Shown here: one piece after another, positions 5,626 through 7,541 of the stretch
Layout: every line of letters begins with the position of its first letter
How positions within the stretch are numbered: the first letter of the stretch is position 1
Assembly: GCA_035258565.1 (NCBI GenBank)
Contig: DATFXF010000097.1
Span: 1 to 7,541, forward strand
From: DATFXF01 sp035258565
Lineage (GTDB): Bacteria > Acidobacteriota > Terriglobia > Acidiferrales > UBA7541
Direction: 5' to 3'
Length of the DNA: 7,541 nt
Position numbers and translations under genes: made by a program
The notes under the pieces: generated by a model
Seen by the model: only the letters and a program-made list of their open reading frames with translations
What the model was told of the DNA's origin: nothing
The model's database searches: none

Positions 5626-5823
5626 CTAGCGCAGGGCTCGCTTCAGGCGCACGCTGGACTTTTTCAGTTCACGCGCGAGAGCCTGGACCTGTTTCCTTAG
5701 CTGTGTAAGTTCCTCCCGAGCCGCCTGCGCGGCTTTTCCAACCTTGCGAGCTGTTCGCTCTGCCCGGCCAACGGTAGTTCCGATTTTCACTGCAGCCGCT
5801 TGGAGTTTGGCTTTATTGGGCAT
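5626..5823 (-). CDS. Small Lys/Arg/Ala-rich coiled-coil protein, histone-H1-like composition
   Basis: The start is ATG at 5823 on the minus strand, with AGGAG (plus-strand 5830-5834) 6 nt upstream; the stop is TAG at 5628-5626. The product is 65 residues with 18 Lys/Arg against 4 Glu and no Cys, Trp, Phe or Tyr. Residues 4-35 are an Ala/Lys/Arg helix. Residues 38-64 show heptad spacing of hydrophobics (Leu39, Leu42, Val46, Leu49, Leu53, Leu60, Leu64), a likely coiled coil that would dimerise. There is no signal peptide. The composition resembles bacterial histone-H1-like or other nucleoid or RNA-binding small proteins, and I have an impression of similar short proteins in Acidobacteriota. A good promoter and a palindrome sit directly upstream, and the gene is monocistronic. 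The function is inferred from composition only. Confidence 0.75.
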   Translation of the reverse strand: MPNKAKLQAAAVKIGTTVGRAERTARKVGKAAQAAREELTQLRKQVQALARELKKSSVRLKRALR

Positions 5824-5844
5824 CTCCCTCTCCTGTTTCGAGCC

Positions 5845-5859
5845 CAGGTATCGTACCTG
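5845..5859. promoter_or_regulatory. Operator-like palindrome over the -10 box of the coiled-coil gene
   Basis: CAGGTA-TCG-TACCTG is a perfect inverted repeat with 6-bp arms and a 3-bp centre. It covers the whole -10 hexamer (5850-5855) of the minus-strand promoter. A dimeric protein bound here would block RNA polymerase, so it is a natural repressor site. Confidence 0.5.
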
Positions 5860-5878
5860 CCGCGCGCAGCGTCGTCAA
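5850..5878 (-). promoter_or_regulatory. Sigma70-type promoter of the coiled-coil gene
   Basis: On the minus strand TTGACG (5878-5873, five of six matches to TTGACA) is followed by exactly 17 bp and then TACGAT (5855-5850, four of six matches to TATAAT). Transcription would begin at about 5843, giving a leader of about 20 nt with the ribosome site in it. This is the best promoter match I found in the window. Confidence 0.65.
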
Positions 5879-6468
5879 TCGACGCCACGGTGCTCGAACG
5901 GTGCAACCGCGCACCAGAAACTCCGCTTCAGGATACCTAGGCCACCGGCACCCGCGAGCCCCTTCTGGGTCAGGGCCCCAGACCACTTCTGCGTGATCTG
6001 TTGCAGTCACCTTGGCGCCTCTTTTATCAGCCACCAGCGCGTGCGGTCGTCCCACTGGTTTTTCGTCCTCGAGCACCTGTGTCTTCCCCTGCTCTTGCGC
6101 CCGCAAGGAGAGCAGGCCGGGCGAGCAGGGCCAGTACGATCGTGCAGGCGAGCGGATACGCTAGCGGCCTCTTGCGATTCCATTTCGGAAGGAAGTAAGC
6201 AGCGCCGAGACCACTGGGCTGGGAGTTCAAGATTTGCTGCTCCTGCCTCTTGCACTGGGTCGAGACCAGGCAAGTTTGCGCGAGAGGTTAAGAGTGCTCA
6301 AGCGGGTTGTCAGGAAGCAGGGGCAGCGAACCCCGAGTACGCCGCTCCGGACTCGCCCACGCGAACGGCTTTGGGACAGGCCGCCGACATCCACAGAGAC
6401 AACCAGGCCGGCAGGCTGCTATCCTCTCTGCCTCAGTACGATTCGGCAAGCGTGGAGCGGCGCACACG
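5879..6468. other. Long spacer between the coiled-coil gene and fabI (divergent)
   Basis: Apart from the possible minus-strand relic, I see no gene. The plus-strand frame from 5744 to 6472 is open for 242 codons, but it is antisense to the coiled-coil gene, overlaps the fabI start and has an Arg/Ser/Pro/Ala-rich shadow composition. The flanking genes are divergent, so both promoters must lie here or just inside. Confidence 0.5.
6396..6425 (+). promoter_or_regulatory. Weak candidate promoter for fabI
   Basis: GAGACA (6396-6401, four of six matches to TTGACA) is 18 bp before TATCCT (6420-6425, four of six), and TATCCT carries an extended TG at 6417-6418. It lies 44 bp before the fabI ATG, a plausible distance, but each hexamer is mediocre. 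Confidence 0.25.
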
Positions 6469-7236
6469 ATGATCAACCTCGAAGGACGCACGGCTGTTGT
6501 CTTCGGCGTGGCCAATAAGCGCAGCATCGCCTGGGCCATCGCCCAGCGGCTTCAGGCCGCAAGCGCGCGTCTGGCCATCACCTACCAGAACGAGCGCCTG
6601 GCGGAGGAGGCCAAGGATCTCATTACCGCTCTTCCGGGTGCGGAAGCATTTCAATGCGACGTCTCGAAGGACGAAGAGATTGACCGGCTGTTCGCCGAGC
6701 TCAAAACCCGCTACGAAAAGCTGCACATCCTCGTGCACAGCATCGCCTTCGCTCCCGCCGACGAGCTGAGAGGCGAGTTCCTCAGCACCACGCGGGAAGG
6801 CTTTCGCATCGCGCATGATGTGAGCGTCTATTCGCTGATCGCGCTGACCCGTGCTGCTGCGCCGCTCATGTCCGACGGCGGCAGCGTGATCACCATGACC
6901 TACTACGGGTCGGAAAAGGTGGTGCCCCACTACAACGTGATGGGCGTGGCCAAAGCGGCGCTCGAGGCCACGGTGCGTTATCTGGCGCACGACCTGGGCC
7001 GCCGGCGCGTGCGCGTCAACGCCATCTCCGCCGGGCCGATCAAGACCTTGGCGGCGCGAGGCATCGCGGGCCTCAGCGACATGCTGAAGGCCCACAGCGA
7101 GCGCGCTCCGCTCGGGCGCAATGTGGACGTCAACGAAGTGGCCGAGACCGCCGTGTTCCTTGCCTCCGAGGCGAGCTCGGGGGTCACCGGCGAGGTGATC
7201 TATGTCGATTGCGGCTACAACATCATGGGGTTTTGA
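6469..7236 (+). CDS. fabI: Enoyl-[acyl-carrier-protein] reductase (NAD(P)H), FabI
   Basis: FabI reduces the trans-2-enoyl bond of acyl-ACP in the last step of each fatty-acid elongation cycle, in the cytoplasm as a tetramer. The product is 255 residues, close to the E. coli enzyme (262). The FabI-type nucleotide-binding segment GVANKRSIAWAIA is at 13-25. CDVSKDEEI (63-71) marks the adenine-binding Asp64. The segment HSIAFAP is at 90-96. The catalytic set is Tyr145, Tyr155 and Lys162, with the same 10- and 7-residue spacing as E. coli Tyr146/Tyr156/Lys163, in TYYGSEKVVPHYNVMGVAK. The substrate-loop SAGPIKTLAARGI and C-terminal GEVIYVDCGYNIMG are typical. Ala93 replaces the E. coli Gly93, as in S. 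aureus FabI. The start at 6469 (MINLEGRTAVVFG) fits the family; GGAG at 6454-6457 is a weak site 11 nt away. The frame is open to 6307, but that extension is Arg/Gly-rich and not part of FabI. A deaminase gene follows 63 bp later. Confidence 0.96.
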   Translation: MINLEGRTAVVFGVANKRSIAWAIAQRLQAASARLAITYQNERLAEEAKDLITALPGAEAFQCDVSKDEEIDRLFAELKTRYEKLHILVHSIAFAPADELRGEFLSTTREGFRIAHDVSVYSLIALTRAAAPLMSDGGSVITMTYYGSEKVVPHYNVMGVAKAALEATVRYLAHDLGRRRVRVNAISAGPIKTLAARGIAGLSDMLKAHSERAPLGRNVDVNEVAETAVFLASEASSGVTGEVIYVDCGYNIMGF

Positions 7237-7299
7237 AGCCGGAAACACCACGTCGGCGCTCCTGGCCGATCTCCTCGATCGCGCCCGAGAATAGAGACC

Positions 7300-7541
7300 A
7301 TGCAAAACGCTTTCATGTCCAAGGCCATTGAGCTGTCCATCGAGAATGTCCGCTTGGGTCGCGGCGGGCCATTCGCAGCGTTGGTGGTCAAAGACGGCAA
7401 AATTATTGCCCAGGGTACCAACCTGGTGACCTCCACAAACGACCCAACCGCGCACGCCGAAATGGTGGCCATCCGCGAGGCCTCGAGGGCCCTCGGAAAT
7501 TTCCAGCTCAGCGGCTGCGAGATGTACACGACCTGCGAGCC
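7300..7541 (+). CDS. guaD: Guanine-deaminase-like zinc nucleoside deaminase, 5' part
   Basis: This family hydrolytically deaminates guanine to xanthine (purine salvage/catabolism) using a zinc-activated water. Eighty codons are visible before the window ends; no stop is present. Motifs: GGPFAALVVKDGKIIAQG (22-39), then NLVTSTNDPTAHAEMVAIRE, with His52 as zinc ligand and Glu54 as proton shuttle, then FQLSGCEMYTTCE at the edge. The two zinc cysteines of the PCxxC motif should come in the next codons and are not visible. The TSTNDPTAHAE context matches bacterial GuaD better than tRNA adenosine deaminase TadA or riboflavin deaminase. The ATG at 7300 has only a poor site (AGAGA, 7293-7297); the in-frame ATG at 7315 has none. 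No terminator separates it from fabI, so co-transcription is possible. Confidence 0.87.
   Translation, partial: MQNAFMSKAIELSIENVRLGRGGPFAALVVKDGKIIAQGTNLVTSTNDPTAHAEMVAIREASRALGNFQLSGCEMYTTCE

Larger units (their letters stand above)
5813..6230 (-). pseudogene. Possible decayed gene for an exported protein
   Basis: From a TTG at 6230 (AGGAG on the minus strand 9 nt upstream, plus-strand 6240-6244), the minus strand reads a signal-peptide-like start: basic KWNRKR, then a hydrophobic run ending ARPALLAGA. About plus-strand 6100 the frame loses protein character, while the -1 frame takes over with QEQGKTQVLEDEKP, ALVADKRGAKVTATDHAEVVW and GPDPE, which looks protein-like. It then fades and runs over the coiled-coil gene's promoter to a stop at 5813. 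Joining the two frames would give an exported protein of about 140 residues broken by one frameshift. The string VADKRGAKVTATDHAEV faintly recalls LptA/OstA-type strands. Both frames could be chance in GC-rich DNA. Confidence 0.28.

Noticed and set aside
6307..6468. Longer fabI start at 6307
   Set aside because: The extra 54 residues are Arg/Gly-rich and absent from FabI proteins; the ATG at 6469 matches the family N-terminus.
5744..6472. Plus-strand open frame of 242 codons
   Set aside because: It is antisense to the supported coiled-coil gene, overlaps the fabI start, and has an Arg/Ser/Pro-rich shadow composition.
6433..7455. Minus-strand open frame of 340 codons antisense to fabI
   Set aside because: It is a mirror frame of the GC-rich fabI gene; its His/Arg/Gly/Asp-rich product is typical of antisense shadows.
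1..7541. CRISPR array, rRNA, tmRNA, RNase P RNA or transposase
   Set aside because: I looked for regularly spaced repeats and for the conserved strings of these RNAs and found none; no transposase motif or terminal inverted repeat pair with target duplication is visible.

Overview
The window looks like chromosomal DNA from a soil-type acidobacterium, most likely the Terriglobales/Acidobacteriales side of the phylum. Evidence for this is the high GC content, the first gene (an outer-membrane-lipoprotein-sorting-like family that I associate with Acidobacteriota), a PknB-type serine/threonine kinase remnant of the kind that is very numerous in those genomes, and several small secreted orphan proteins. 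This is a family-level impression, not a search result.

Layout from left to right: (1) the 3' end of an exported or envelope protein gene (1-738, +); (2) about 500 bp without a gene; (3) a stand-alone Clp-type AAA+ ATPase (1239-2420, +) equal to only the second ATPase ring domain of ClpA/ClpC/ClpB; (4) a doubtful 71-residue ORF (2709-2924, +) and a long gene-poor stretch ending in a strongly purine-biased leader; (5) a secreted protein with a possible dimeric alpha/beta-barrel fold (3451-3945, +); (6) a decayed N-lobe of a serine/threonine kinase on the minus strand (about 3973-4180); (7) a basic 117-residue orphan (4338-4691, +); (8) a secreted, glycine-rich, four-cysteine protein (4848-5342, +); (9) a minus-strand gene for a 65-residue Lys/Arg/Ala-rich coiled-coil protein (5626-5823), with a good sigma70-type promoter and a palindrome over its -10 box; (10) about 590 bp with a possible decayed exported-protein gene; (11) fabI, enoyl-ACP reductase (6469-7236, +); (12) the 5' end of a guanine-deaminase-like gene (7300 to the edge, +).

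Only about 60% of the window is convincingly coding, which is low for a bacterium. Together with the kinase remnant and the possible second relic, this suggests a region of gene turnover between housekeeping genes. No operon is evident except possibly fabI with the deaminase gene (63 bp apart, same strand, no terminator seen). I see no CRISPR array, tRNA, rRNA, intact transposase or phage module, and nothing that clearly makes up a new multigene system. The best leads are the single-ring Clp ATPase, which carries a ClpP-loop-like L-G-F tripeptide, and the palindrome-controlled small basic coiled-coil protein.
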